A stretch of 9,599 nt of DNA from JADYZU01 sp964443055 (GCA_964443055.1 CAYUBT010000102.1:1-9599); one strand, 5' to 3'. Positions 1-7,789 are shown, counted from the first letter of the stretch. Made by a program: numbers and translations. The notes: generated by a model from the letters alone, not told the origin.

Positions 1-873
1 GACGGCCGCCTCTACGGGCGTGGCGCGGCCGACATGAAATCAGGCGTTGCGGCCTTCGTCGCAGCCGCCATCGACCGCGCGCGGAGCGGCCTGCCGGGCG
101 ACGGCGCGATCCTTCTGGCCATCACCGGCGACGAGGAGGGCGATGCCGAACACGGCACGAGGGCGCTGCTCGACTGGATGGACCGCACGGGCGAACGCAT
201 GGCGGTCTGCCTCGTGGGTGAGCCGACCTGTCCAGAGACACTGGGCGAGATGATCAAGATCGGGCGGCGCGGCTCGCTCAACGGCTGGTTCACCGTGCGG
301 GGCCGACAGGGCCATTCCGCCTATCCCGACCGCGCGCTCAACCCCCTGCCTGCGCTGGCGCGGCTGATCGACCGGCTGTCCTCAAACCCGCTTGATCAGG
401 GAAGCGACCATTTCGACGCCTCGACGCTCGCCTTCGTCACGGTGGATACGGGCAATCCGGCCACGAACGTGATTCCTGCCGAGGTGCGCGCCACGGTCAA
501 TGTCCGCTTCAACGACCTGCACAGCGGCGCAGGCATCGCCGCACGTCTGCAGGAGGAGGCCGACCGGGTTGCCCGCGAATATGGTGTCTCGGTCGATCTG
601 CGCACGAAAATCTCGGGTGAGAGCTTCCTGACCCCGCCCGGCCCCCTCAGCGCCCTTGTCGCCGGGGCGATCAGGGCCGAGACCGGGCAGGAACCCCGGC
701 TTTCGACCTCGGGCGGCACGTCGGATGCGCGTTTCATGCGCGCGCATTGTCCGGTGGTGGAATTCGGCCTTGTCGGCAACACGATGCATCAGGTGGACGA
801 GAATGTCGCCATCGCGGATATCGAGGCGCTCGGGCGGATCTACCGCCGAATTCTTGACGACTATTTCACTTGA
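1..873 (+). CDS. dapE: Succinyl-diaminopimelate desuccinylase DapE, C-terminal part (5' end outside window)
   Basis: Cytoplasmic di-zinc M20-family hydrolase that removes succinate from N-succinyl-LL-2,6-diaminopimelate in the DAP/lysine pathway. The frame is open from base 1, giving 290 residues; E. coli DapE is about 375, so roughly 90 N-terminal residues, including the first His metal ligand, lie upstream. Visible landmarks, numbered from the fragment start, are GRGAADMKSG with bridging Asp11, GDEEGD with the catalytic Glu45 and Glu46, VGEPT with Glu74, a dimerisation domain starting near GRRGSLNGW (about 85), SGGTSDARF near 237, and the C-terminal metal-ligand His263 in TMHQVDE. The spacing from Asp11 to Glu45/46 and Glu74 equals that in E. 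coli DapE. The general M20 fold is shared with ArgE and CPG2, but the GRGAADMKSG and SGGTSDARF motifs favour DapE. Truncated only by the window edge. Confidence 0.93.
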   Translation, partial: DGRLYGRGAADMKSGVAAFVAAAIDRARSGLPGDGAILLAITGDEEGDAEHGTRALLDWMDRTGERMAVCLVGEPTCPETLGEMIKIGRRGSLNGWFTVRGRQGHSAYPDRALNPLPALARLIDRLSSNPLDQGSDHFDASTLAFVTVDTGNPATNVIPAEVRATVNVRFNDLHSGAGIAARLQEEADRVAREYGVSVDLRTKISGESFLTPPGPLSALVAGAIRAETGQEPRLSTSGGTSDARFMRAHCPVVEFGLVGNTMHQVDENVAIADIEALGRIYRRILDDYFT

Positions 874-912
874 CCCCGACGGGGCCACGGTCGAAGGGCA
901 GGGCATGGATTG

Positions 913-933
913 CGGGCCTTCTGCCCGGGCCCG
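913..933 (+). terminator. Possible GC-rich hairpin between dapE and the MFS gene
   Basis: CGGGCC (913-918) pairs perfectly with GGCCCG (928-933) around a 9-base loop and is followed by GCCCTTTC, only a poor T-run. A smaller CCCC-GAC-GGGG hairpin sits directly after the dapE stop (874-884). Together they could end the dapE transcript or act as an mRNA structure ahead of the Shine-Dalgarno AGGA at 942-945. In DNA this GC-rich such hairpins also arise by chance. Confidence 0.25.
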
Positions 934-952
934 GCCCTTTCAGGATTGCGTC

Positions 953-2077
953 ATGTCCTCCACTCCCGGTTTCGCCTCGCGCCTGTTCCTCTCGGGGTCG
1001 GCGGGTTTCCTGCTGATCGGCGTCTATGGCGCGGCAGTTGGAGTCGTCCTGCCGGAGTTCACCCGCATCTTCGGGCTGAGCGACCGGGCGGCCGGACTGT
1101 TCCCGGCCGTCTGGGGCCTCGGGTCGGTCCTGATGGTGGCGGCGGGGACGCTGGGTGTGCGCGGTCTGACAGCGCGGCTGTCGACACTGCTGCTGGCCCT
1201 TGGCGGGGTGCTGATCGCGGCGGGGCCCGGCTGGCTGCCCACCCTGCTGGGCGCCTTCCTCGCGGGGGCCGGATTCGGCATCACCGCCAGCCATGTGAAC
1301 CGGGCCTTCCTGACCGGATTCGGGCCGCGCGGACCGTCGATGGTCGGGCTCGTGAACGCGATCAATGCCATCGGCCTCGTCGCCGCGCCGCTGCTGCTGG
1401 TTGCGGCGGGGGGCTCGCCGCACCTGCTTTATGCGGGTCTTACGCTGTTCGCGCTGGCCTGCATGACGCTTTTCCCCTCGCGGGAGGACGGTTTCGCAGG
1501 CGCATCGCGCGGCCTGCCGCCGCTTGGCCGCCGCGAGGTCGGGCTGCTGGCGCTCATCACCGGCTCGACGGTGATCGAAAGCGGGCTGGCGGCCTTTGCG
1601 GCCCTCGCCCTCATCGCGATGGGACGCGCGGCGGATCATGCCTATCTGCTGGTCTCGGCCTATTTCGCGGCCTTCTTCCTCGGTCGGCTCTCGCTCTACT
1701 GGCTGACCCGCCACGTCGCCCCGGAACGGCTGTTGCTGGTCTCGGCGATCGGCGTCGCCTGCGGGACGGGGCTGGCGATGAGCGGGCTGGCCGGGCCGGG
1801 CTATGTCCTGACCGGGGCCTTCGTCGGCATCGCCTTTCCTTCGGCCTATATCTGGCAATCGCGCATTCTGGGGCCCGATCCGCGCATGGCTTCGTCCATG
1901 GTGCTGGCGGGGCTGACAGGAGGCGTGATCGGCCCCGTCCTCTTCGCCGCCGTGCTCGGGGTGACCGGGGTCGAGCACCTCTTCACCCTGACCGCGATCG
2001 TGGCCGCGCTCCTGTCGCTGGCGATCCTGCGCGGCCTTGCCAGCAATGCGCCGCCGGCACCGGCGGCCCCCGCCTGA
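953..2077 (+). CDS. MFS transporter, 12 predicted membrane segments
   Basis: Inner-membrane secondary transporter of the major facilitator superfamily. The 374-residue protein is almost entirely hydrophobic, and I count about 12 membrane-spanning stretches, six before and six after a central cytoplasmic loop near residue 180 (SREDGFAGASRGLPPLGRRE). The FxxGFGxRGPSMVGLVNAINAIG stretch after the fourth segment resembles the region in fucose-permease-like (FHS) transporters, but the substrate cannot be read from sequence. I chose ATG 953 because AGGA (942-945) lies 7 bases upstream and the N-terminus then runs quickly into the first helix. An upstream in-frame ATG at 905 would add 16 residues of Pro/Arg-rich sequence with no good ribosome site. 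It is 79 bases after dapE and 4 bases before the ABC ATPase, so it heads the five-gene run. At 374 residues it is short for an MFS protein but has both six-helix halves. Confidence 0.85.
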   Translation: MSSTPGFASRLFLSGSAGFLLIGVYGAAVGVVLPEFTRIFGLSDRAAGLFPAVWGLGSVLMVAAGTLGVRGLTARLSTLLLALGGVLIAAGPGWLPTLLGAFLAGAGFGITASHVNRAFLTGFGPRGPSMVGLVNAINAIGLVAAPLLLVAAGGSPHLLYAGLTLFALACMTLFPSREDGFAGASRGLPPLGRREVGLLALITGSTVIESGLAAFAALALIAMGRAADHAYLLVSAYFAAFFLGRLSLYWLTRHVAPERLLLVSAIGVACGTGLAMSGLAGPGYVLTGAFVGIAFPSAYIWQSRILGPDPRMASSMVLAGLTGGVIGPVLFAAVLGVTGVEHLFTLTAIVAALLSLAILRGLASNAPPAPAAPA

Positions 2078-2081
2078 GGTC

Positions 2082-2735
2082 ATGCTGACCGTCCGCGCCC
2101 TTCGTCGCAGCTTCACGGGCCCCGAGGGCCGGGTGGAGGTGCTGCGTGGGGTGGACCTCGACCTCGCGGCGGGCGAGACGCTGGCCCTCACCGGCGAATC
2201 CGGCAGCGGCAAGAGCACGTTCCTCCATCTCGTCGCCGGTCTCGACCGCGCCGACGGGGGCAAGATCACGATTGACGGGGTTGATGTCACCGCGCTGGAC
2301 GAGCCGGGCCGCGCCCGTCTGCGGCGCGAGACGGTCGCCGTCGTCTTCCAGCGCTTCAACCTTGTCCCTGCACTCGACGTGGCCGCCAATATCGCCCTGC
2401 ATGCACGGCTTGCAGGGCGTCACGATCCTGCCTTCGCTGCAGGCATCGCCGAACGCATGGGCCTTGCGCCGCTGCTGCGTGCCTTTCCCGACACGCTCTC
2501 GGGCGGGCAGGCGCAGCGGGTGGCGATCGCCCGCGCGCTCGCCATGCGCCCGCGCCTGCTGCTGGCGGATGAACCCACCGGCAATCTCGACGAGGCGACG
2601 GCCGACACCACCCTCGACCTCATGCTGGACAGCGTGTGCGACAGCGGCGCGGCGCTGCTGATGGTCACCCATTCGGAACGTATCGCCGCCCGTCTGGGCC
2701 AGCGGCGGCATCTCGAACACGGGCGTCTGGCGTGA
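2082..2735 (+). CDS. ABC transporter ATPase, LolD/MacB-type
   Basis: Cytoplasmic nucleotide-binding subunit that powers the FtsX-type permease encoded next. The 217-residue protein has the complete set of ABC motifs: Walker A GESGSGKST (38-46), Q-loop Gln90 in VVFQRFN, signature LSGGQAQRVAIARAL (from 139), Walker B LLLADEPTGNLD with Asp163 and catalytic Glu164, and switch His197 in MVTHS. The ADEPTGNLD form and the compact length are typical of the MacB/LolD/FtsE/YbbA group (type VII ABC systems). ATG 2082 was chosen because GAGG (2076-2079), overlapping the MFS stop, is an ideal ribosome site and the usual first beta strand follows at once. Its TGA (2733-2735) overlaps the permease GTG start, indicating translational coupling. 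Specific assignment to LolD is not justified because the partner permease is a single 790-residue protein, unlike LolC/LolE. Confidence 0.95.
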   Translation: MLTVRALRRSFTGPEGRVEVLRGVDLDLAAGETLALTGESGSGKSTFLHLVAGLDRADGGKITIDGVDVTALDEPGRARLRRETVAVVFQRFNLVPALDVAANIALHARLAGRHDPAFAAGIAERMGLAPLLRAFPDTLSGGQAQRVAIARALAMRPRLLLADEPTGNLDEATADTTLDLMLDSVCDSGAALLMVTHSERIAARLGQRRHLEHGRLA

Positions 2736-5104
2736 GGCGCGCGGCCTTCGTCACCCTTCTGGCCCATTGGCGGCGCGCGCCCCTGCAACTCGTGACATTG
2801 CTGGGCGGGCTGATCCTCGCGACGGCGCTCTGGTCGGCCGTTCAGGCGATCAATGCCGAGGCAAGGGCCAGCTATGCCGATGCCGCATCCGCATTAGGCC
2901 AGAGCCAGCCCGCCCGGCTGGTCGCCCGCGATGGCGGTGATCTGGACGAGGCGGACCTTCTTGCCCTTTCCCGCGCGGGCTGGAAGGTGAGTCCATTCGT
3001 CGAGGGCCGCCTCGCGGGCCTGCATCTGATCGGTATCGACCCGCTGACCGCCCCCGCCGGTTCCGCCCCCGTGACGGCGGGCGAGGGCCTGGCGGAACTC
3101 GCGGCCTTCATCCTGCCGCCGGGCGAAATCCGCACGCGCGACGGGCTGTTCTCTGCCCCGGTTGACGCCCGGATCATCGCCGATCCCCGCATCGCGCCCG
3201 GCACCGCCATCGCGGATGTCGGCGTTGCGCAACATCTGCTCGGGCTGGAGGGGCGTCTTTCCGCGGTTCTGCTGTCACCGGAAGATGCGCAGCCCCTGCG
3301 CCGTCCACCGCTCGCCGACATCGCCCCCCGCCTGCGGCTGATCCCGGCGCAGGAGGGGGCGGATATCGCGGGACTTACTGGCCCCTTCCACCTCAACCTG
3401 ACCGCCTTCGGCTTTCTGGCCTTTGCGGTCGGGCTCTTCATCGTGCAGGGCGCGGTGACGCTGGCGCTCGCGCAGAGGCGCGGGACGATCCGCACCCTGC
3501 GCGCGCTCGGGGTGAGCCTGCGGCAGATGACGGCGCTTCTGGCTGCGGAACTGATGCTGGCCGCGCTTCTGGCCGGAGCCGCCGGAGTCGCGCTCGGCCA
3601 GGTGATCGCAACGGCGCTCATGCCCGATGTCGCGCGGACGCTGCAATCGCTCTACGGCGCGGGCGTGGCCGCGACGCTGAACCTGCGGCCGTCGGTCTGG
3701 CTCGCGGCGCTGGGCATGGCGGTGGCAGGCACGGCCGTCGCGGGGGCCGGTGCGCTCTGGCAGGTGGCGCGCATGCCGGTTCTTGCCGATCCGCTGCAGC
3801 GCCGGGGCAGGGGGCTGGTCTGGCCCGCGCTTGCCCTTGTCCTTCTGGTCGTGGCCGGGCTGCTGTCCCTGCAGCCCCGCTCCATGCCTGCGGCCCTCGT
3901 GCTGCTCACCTGCCTGATGGGCGGCGGAGCGCTCATTCTGCCTTCCGCGCTCGCCCTGATCCTGCGGCTGTTCGCCCGCATCGCCCCCGGCCCGCTCGCG
4001 CAATGGTTCTGGGCCGATGCGCTGCGCGCCCTGCCGGACCTGCGGCTTGCGCTCATGGCACTGCTGCTCGCGCTTGCCACGAATATCGGCGTGACCACGA
4101 TGGTCTCGTCCTTCCGCCTCGCCTTCGAGGGCTTTCTCGACCAGCGCCTGACCGCCGATCTCCAGATCAGCGCCGACCCCGCGACCCTCGCCCGCATCGA
4201 GGACTGGGCCACGGGCGAGGGCCTGCAGACCCTCCCCCGCCTGGCCGTTGCCACCACGATTCTAGGCCATGATGCCGAACTGCAGGGCCTGCGCGACGCC
4301 GCCGCCTATCGCGACAACTGGCACCTGATCGCGAGCCTTCCCGACGCCTGGGACCGGCTGGCCGATGGCAGCGGCGTCCTCATCAACGAACAGCTCGGGA
4401 GTCGCGCAGGACTGCAGCCGGGCGATCCGCTCGACCTCGGGACCACGCTCGCGGTGGTCGGCATCCACGCCGATTATGGCAACCCGTTCGCACAGGTGAG
4501 CATGGGCGAGACCCTGTTCCGTCACCTCCACCCCGAGGTCACCATGACCCGCCTCGGCCTCGTCCTGCCTCCGGGCACCGACGCGGAGGGGATCACCGCC
4601 GCGCTGCGCGACCGTTTCACCCTCGACGCCGGGGAGATTGCCGACCGCGCCACGATCCGCGCCGCATCCCTTGCGATCTTCGAGCGCACTTTCGCCGTCA
4701 CCGGCGCGCTGTCCGTCCTCACCCTCGCCGTGGCGGGATTTGCGCTGTTCATGAGCCTTGCCACGCTGGCCACCATGCGCCTGCCGCAGATTGCGCCACT
4801 CTGGGCGATGGGGGTACGGCGCAACATGCTCGGGCGTCTGGAACTGGCCCGCGCCATCGGCCTTGCCGCGCTGACCGCGCTGCTGGCGCTGCCCCTCGGC
4901 CTCGCGCTCGCCTGGGTTCTGCTCGCGCATGTGAATGTCGCCGCTTTCGGCTGGCGGCTGCCGATGTTCCTGTTCCCCGGTGACTGGCTGCGGCTGGGTG
5001 TTCTCGCGCTGCTTGCCGCTGCCCTTGCCGGACTCGTGCCCGCGCTCAATCTCATGCGTCTTGCCCCCGCGCGGGCCTTGCGGGTGTTCGCAGATGAGAC
5101 CTAG
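2732..5104 (+). CDS. ABC transporter permease with two FtsX domains
   Basis: Inner-membrane permease partner of the preceding ATPase. The 790-residue protein starts at GTG 2732 inside a GTGA overlap with the ATPase stop; this start places the basic MRRAAF...HWRRAP segment just before TM1. Layout: TM1 (about 17-38), a periplasmic domain of about 180 residues, a first FtsX core of three helices (about 224-355) containing RGTIRTLRALGVSLRQM, two more helices (about 365-425), another helix (about 437-455) followed by a second extracytoplasmic domain (about 470-650), then a second FtsX core of three helices (about 659-780) ending in LAPARALR. That makes about ten helices, the duplicated architecture of YbbP/AttG-like permeases rather than four-helix MacB or LolC/E. 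Such systems usually act on substrates at the periplasmic face, often lipids or hydrophobic compounds. Substrate unknown. It overlaps the lipocalin-like gene by 11 bases. Confidence 0.9.
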   Translation: MRRAAFVTLLAHWRRAPLQLVTLLGGLILATALWSAVQAINAEARASYADAASALGQSQPARLVARDGGDLDEADLLALSRAGWKVSPFVEGRLAGLHLIGIDPLTAPAGSAPVTAGEGLAELAAFILPPGEIRTRDGLFSAPVDARIIADPRIAPGTAIADVGVAQHLLGLEGRLSAVLLSPEDAQPLRRPPLADIAPRLRLIPAQEGADIAGLTGPFHLNLTAFGFLAFAVGLFIVQGAVTLALAQRRGTIRTLRALGVSLRQMTALLAAELMLAALLAGAAGVALGQVIATALMPDVARTLQSLYGAGVAATLNLRPSVWLAALGMAVAGTAVAGAGALWQVARMPVLADPLQRRGRGLVWPALALVLLVVAGLLSLQPRSMPAALVLLTCLMGGGALILPSALALILRLFARIAPGPLAQWFWADALRALPDLRLALMALLLALATNIGVTTMVSSFRLAFEGFLDQRLTADLQISADPATLARIEDWATGEGLQTLPRLAVATTILGHDAELQGLRDAAAYRDNWHLIASLPDAWDRLADGSGVLINEQLGSRAGLQPGDPLDLGTTLAVVGIHADYGNPFAQVSMGETLFRHLHPEVTMTRLGLVLPPGTDAEGITAALRDRFTLDAGEIADRATIRAASLAIFERTFAVTGALSVLTLAVAGFALFMSLATLATMRLPQIAPLWAMGVRRNMLGRLELARAIGLAALTALLALPLGLALAWVLLAHVNVAAFGWRLPMFLFPGDWLRLGVLALLAAALAGLVPALNLMRLAPARALRVFADET

Positions 5105-6149
5105 CCTCGCCGTCCTTCTCATTCTGCTTCCGCCCTGCCAGGCGCTTGCGCAGGGCTTCGCGGGGCTTGGCACCACGGCCGAAGGTTTCGCCCTGCCGGA
5201 CCAGACCCTTGCCCTGACCTTCCCCGAAGACCATGGCGCGCATGACGATTTCCGCATCGAATGGTGGTATCTCACCGCCAATCTCACAGCGCCCGATGGC
5301 ACGGATTACGGCGTGCAATGGACGCTCTTCCGCGCCGCGCTGGCCCCGGGTGAGGGCGGCGGCTGGGCAAGCCCCCAGATGTGGATGGGCCACGCCGCGC
5401 TGACCTCGGCCGATGCGCATCTCCTCGATGAGCGCCTTGCCCGTGGCGGCACCGGCCTCGCGGGGGTCAACGCCACCCCGTTCGCCGCCTGGATCGACGA
5501 CTTGCGCATGGAGGGCATGGCCTGCGCTGCCCCGTGTGACGTGACCGACACGCTCAGACTGAGTGCCTCGGGCCCGGATTTCCGCTGGGAGCTTTCGCTC
5601 GAGGCCGAGGGGCCGATCATCCTCAATGGCGAACAGGGCTATTCCGTGAAATCCCGCGAAGGCGCAGCGAGCCATTACTATTCCCGCCCCTATCGCGTGA
5701 CCTCGGGCACGCTGATCCTGCCCGACGATGAAATCACCGTGACCGGCCACGGCTGGCTTGACCGCGAATGGTCCTCGCAGCCCCTTTCCCCGCAGCAGGA
5801 GGGCTGGGACTGGTTCAGCCTCCGCCTTGATTCGGGCGCGCATCTCATGGCGTTTCAACTGCGCGAACAGGCCCGCGCCCCTTTCACCTCCGGCACCTTC
5901 GTCGCCGGGGACGGCAGGGTCATGCCCGTTACCGGCATGGCGCTTACACCGCTGGACACCGCGCGCGTGGCTGGTCGCGAGATTCCCGTCACCTGGTCCC
6001 TGGCCCTGCCCGGACATGGTCTTGACCTCACCATCACCGCCCTCAACCCCGATGCCTGGATGGAGACCTCCGTTCCCTACTGGGAGGGGCCGGTGCGTAT
6101 CAGCGGCAGCGAAACGGGCATGGGCTATCTGGAGATGACGGGTTATTGA
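5094..6149 (+). CDS. Secreted AttH/CrtC-family lipocalin-like protein
   Basis: Probable periplasmic protein of the AttH / carotenoid 1,2-hydratase-like superfamily, whose known members have a calycin (lipocalin-like) double-barrel fold. 351 residues. A Sec signal peptide is visible: MRPS, a hydrophobic run, then cleavage after Ala-Leu-Ala19. Family motifs follow: FRIEWWYLTANL (about 53-64), MWMGHAAL (about 96), a GYSVKS...HYYSRPY segment (about 183-202), GHGWLDREWSS (about 218-228) and GWDWFSLRLDSG (about 237-248), ending YWEGPVRISG...GYLEMTGY. ATG 5094 lies inside the permease gene (11-base overlap), and no other start gives a signal peptide. Genes for such proteins recur beside an FtsX permease and its ATPase (attE-H in Agrobacterium), so it is likely the extracytoplasmic partner of this transporter, perhaps a hydrophobic-ligand binder. 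Automatic pipelines may call it carotenoid hydratase (CrtC), but no carotenoid gene is nearby and CrtC is not normally tied to an ABC transporter. Confidence 0.88.
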   Translation: MRPSLAVLLILLPPCQALAQGFAGLGTTAEGFALPDQTLALTFPEDHGAHDDFRIEWWYLTANLTAPDGTDYGVQWTLFRAALAPGEGGGWASPQMWMGHAALTSADAHLLDERLARGGTGLAGVNATPFAAWIDDLRMEGMACAAPCDVTDTLRLSASGPDFRWELSLEAEGPIILNGEQGYSVKSREGAASHYYSRPYRVTSGTLILPDDEITVTGHGWLDREWSSQPLSPQQEGWDWFSLRLDSGAHLMAFQLREQARAPFTSGTFVAGDGRVMPVTGMALTPLDTARVAGREIPVTWSLALPGHGLDLTITALNPDAWMETSVPYWEGPVRISGSETGMGYLEMTGY

Positions 6150-6162
6150 CGGCTCGCAGCCG
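6150..6162 (+). other. Small intercistronic hairpin before the monooxygenase gene
   Basis: CGGCT and AGCCG form a perfect 5-bp stem around a CGC loop, starting at the first base after the AttH-like stop codon and ending just before the Shine-Dalgarno GGAAAGGGG (6162-6170). It could protect the upstream mRNA 3' end or tune expression of the next gene. No T-run follows, so it is not a classic terminator. Confidence 0.35.
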
Positions 6163-6175
6163 GAAAGGGGAACCC

Positions 6176-7171
6176 ATGCGTCACTTCTCGCTTCTCGACC
6201 TTGCCTCCGTGTTCGAGGGAAGCACCATCGCCGATGCGCTCGGCCAGACCGTGACGCTTGCACGGCGGGCCGAGGAACTGGGGTTCCACCGTTTCTGGCT
6301 TGCCGAACATCACAATATGGAGGGCGTGGCCAGCGCCGCCACCGCCGTTCTCGTCGGTCAGGTCGCGGCACGGACCGAACGCATCCGCGTGGGGGCGGGC
6401 GGGGTCATGCTGCCCAACCACTCGCCCCTGACCGTGGCCGAAGCCTTCGGCACGCTCGCCACCCTCTTTCCCGGCAGGATCGACCTCGGCCTGGGTCGTG
6501 CGCCGGGGGCGGACATGGCCACCGCCCGCGCATTGCGCCGCCATCTCGATACCGAGGCCGACCGCTTCCCCGACGATGTCATCGAACTGCTCAACTATTT
6601 CAGTGACCAGCCCGAAGGCACCCCGGTCCGTGCCTTTCCCGGCAACGGCACCCATGTTCCGGTCTGGATTCTCGGATCGAGCCTCTACGGTGCGCAACTC
6701 GCTGCAATGATCGGCCTGCCCTATGCCTTCGCCTCGCATTTCGCGCCCGACATGCTGGGCCAGGCGCTGACGATCTACCGCGAACGCTTCCGCCCCTCAC
6801 CCTGGCTGGACCATCCCCATGCGATGGTGGCGGTGGGCGTCTGCGCGGCGGAGACCGACGAGGAGGCGCGCTTCCTGCGCTCATCCCAGGTCCGCGCCTT
6901 CGCACGCATACTTGCCGGGCGCGGGGGCAAGATGCCGCCGCCCGCGCCGGCGGATGTGCTCGAACGTGAAATCCCCCCGCAGGTGCGCGCGCAGGTCGAG
7001 CATACACTGTCTTTTTCGGCCGTGGGCTCCCCGTCCACCGTGGCCGCGCGCCTGGCGGCGATCCGCGATGAATACGCGCCTGACGAGATCATCATCGCCG
7101 GCTCGATCCATGATCCGCAGGCCAGCCTGCGCTCGCTCGAGATCGCGGCCGAGGCCCTGCGCGCGCTGTGA
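6176..7171 (+). CDS. Luciferase-like (LLM class) flavin-dependent monooxygenase, YhbW-like group
   Basis: Soluble flavin-dependent oxidoreductase of the bacterial-luciferase superfamily, expected to use reduced FMN and oxygen on an unknown organic substrate. The 331-residue TIM-barrel protein shows the pattern of the 'luciferase family oxidoreductase group 1' (E. coli YhbW-like): LLDLASVFEGST at the first strand (6-17), ARRAEELGFHRFWLAEHHNMEGVASAATAV (29-58), RIRVGAGGVMLPNHSPL (about 70-84), and FPGRIDLGLGRAPGAD (about 99-114). Length is normal. ATG 6176 is supported by the strong ribosome site AAGGGG (6165-6170); a TTG in the same frame at 6146 overlaps the previous stop and is less likely. 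It lies 26 bases behind the AttH-like gene and is the last + strand gene of the run, so it is probably co-expressed with the transporter, though this may be coincidental. Its stop faces the next gene's stop 4 bases away. Confidence 0.92.
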   Translation: MRHFSLLDLASVFEGSTIADALGQTVTLARRAEELGFHRFWLAEHHNMEGVASAATAVLVGQVAARTERIRVGAGGVMLPNHSPLTVAEAFGTLATLFPGRIDLGLGRAPGADMATARALRRHLDTEADRFPDDVIELLNYFSDQPEGTPVRAFPGNGTHVPVWILGSSLYGAQLAAMIGLPYAFASHFAPDMLGQALTIYRERFRPSPWLDHPHAMVAVGVCAAETDEEARFLRSSQVRAFARILAGRGGKMPPPAPADVLEREIPPQVRAQVEHTLSFSAVGSPSTVAARLAAIRDEYAPDEIIIAGSIHDPQASLRSLEIAAEALRAL

Positions 7172-7175
7172 CGCT

Positions 7176-7760
7176 TCAGCGGCCCGTGTGGATCGAGATT
7201 GCCGTCATCGGGTTGCGCCCGTCGACATCGCTCTGGCTCCATTGCAGGAAGCCGAAGCCTAGCTCCGGCAGATAGAGGATGCTTTCGACGTAATTGTCAC
7301 CGGACGCGTAGTTGATCAGCCCCTCGAAGGCCCTGTAGTGACAGGTGCCGATATCCATGGGCAGCGCCTTTCCGTAGCTTTGCACCTGATTCTCGTCATA
7401 GGTGCCATTCGCATCGGTGACCCGGGCCGCGAGAGTCCGGCTCTCGCCCGGGCGTGGCACGGGCAGTGCCGTCTCGGCCATGCCGTAGTCATAGGTGAGG
7501 GCACCCTCGAGATCGTCGAGATCCCTCGTCTCGAGCAGATGGAACCCCTGTGCGAGCGTCATGACATAACCGCTGCCGTCAGGATCCTGCCCGTAGACCG
7601 CGACGATGCCGGGCCGGACCTCGCGGAATGTCTCGCGGCCGCCATCGTCGAAAACGACGGTGATCCCTTGCGCAAGATCGCCCGGAACCGGGCAGGTGGC
7701 GAGCACAAGAGCCGGGGCCGTCAATGAAAGGCCAAGGATGAGGGGAAAAACAAGCTTCAT
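7176..7760 (-). CDS. Secreted protein of unknown function, two-cysteine paralogue A
   Basis: I do not recognise a named family. The 194-residue protein begins with a clear Sec signal peptide (MKLVFPLILGLSL..., cleavage around Ala21/Thr22), so it should act in the periplasm or outside. The mature part is acidic and beta-rich in appearance, with only two cysteines, Cys23 at its very start and Cys140 in IGTCHY, suited to one disulfide. Other landmarks are DLAQGITV (28-35), RPGIV (49-53), TLAQG (68-72), YDYGM (90-94), NGTYDENQVQ (118-127) and YLPELGF (163-169). These match the next gene upstream (7866-8426), so the two are tandem paralogues. The residue before Cys23 is Thr, so it is a poor lipobox and a lipoprotein is unlikely. 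No convincing ribosome site is seen beyond a weak GGA. Probably transcribed with its paralogue across a 105-base gap. Confidence 0.82.
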   Translation of the reverse strand: MKLVFPLILGLSLTAPALVLATCPVPGDLAQGITVVFDDGGRETFREVRPGIVAVYGQDPDGSGYVMTLAQGFHLLETRDLDDLEGALTYDYGMAETALPVPRPGESRTLAARVTDANGTYDENQVQSYGKALPMDIGTCHYRAFEGLINYASGDNYVESILYLPELGFGFLQWSQSDVDGRNPMTAISIHTGR

Positions 7761-7789
7761 GATACGAATCCGTCTTTGATGGACATACC

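Noticed and set aside
866..2389. 507-residue open frame on the - strand opposite the MFS and ATPase genes
   Set aside because: It is Arg/Gly/Gln-rich with low complexity, lies opposite two clear genes with intact motifs, and has no recognisable domain. Long antisense frames are expected in DNA this GC-rich.
5094..6149. Lipoprotein signal around Cys15 of the lipocalin-like protein
   Set aside because: The residues before the cysteine are Leu-Pro-Pro, which do not fit a lipobox; a normal signal peptidase I site (ALA) follows directly.
3275..6371. Long - strand open frames opposite the permease and lipocalin-like genes (3275-4003, 4262-5302, 5052-6371)
   Set aside because: Same character as other antisense frames: charged, repetitive composition, no motifs, opposite a protein with clear family features.
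7176..7760. Lipoprotein signal at Cys23 of secreted paralogue A
   Set aside because: The residue before the cysteine is Thr rather than Gly/Ala/Ser, and the matching cysteine in paralogue B is preceded by Glu-Val, so the cysteine is better explained as a disulfide partner.
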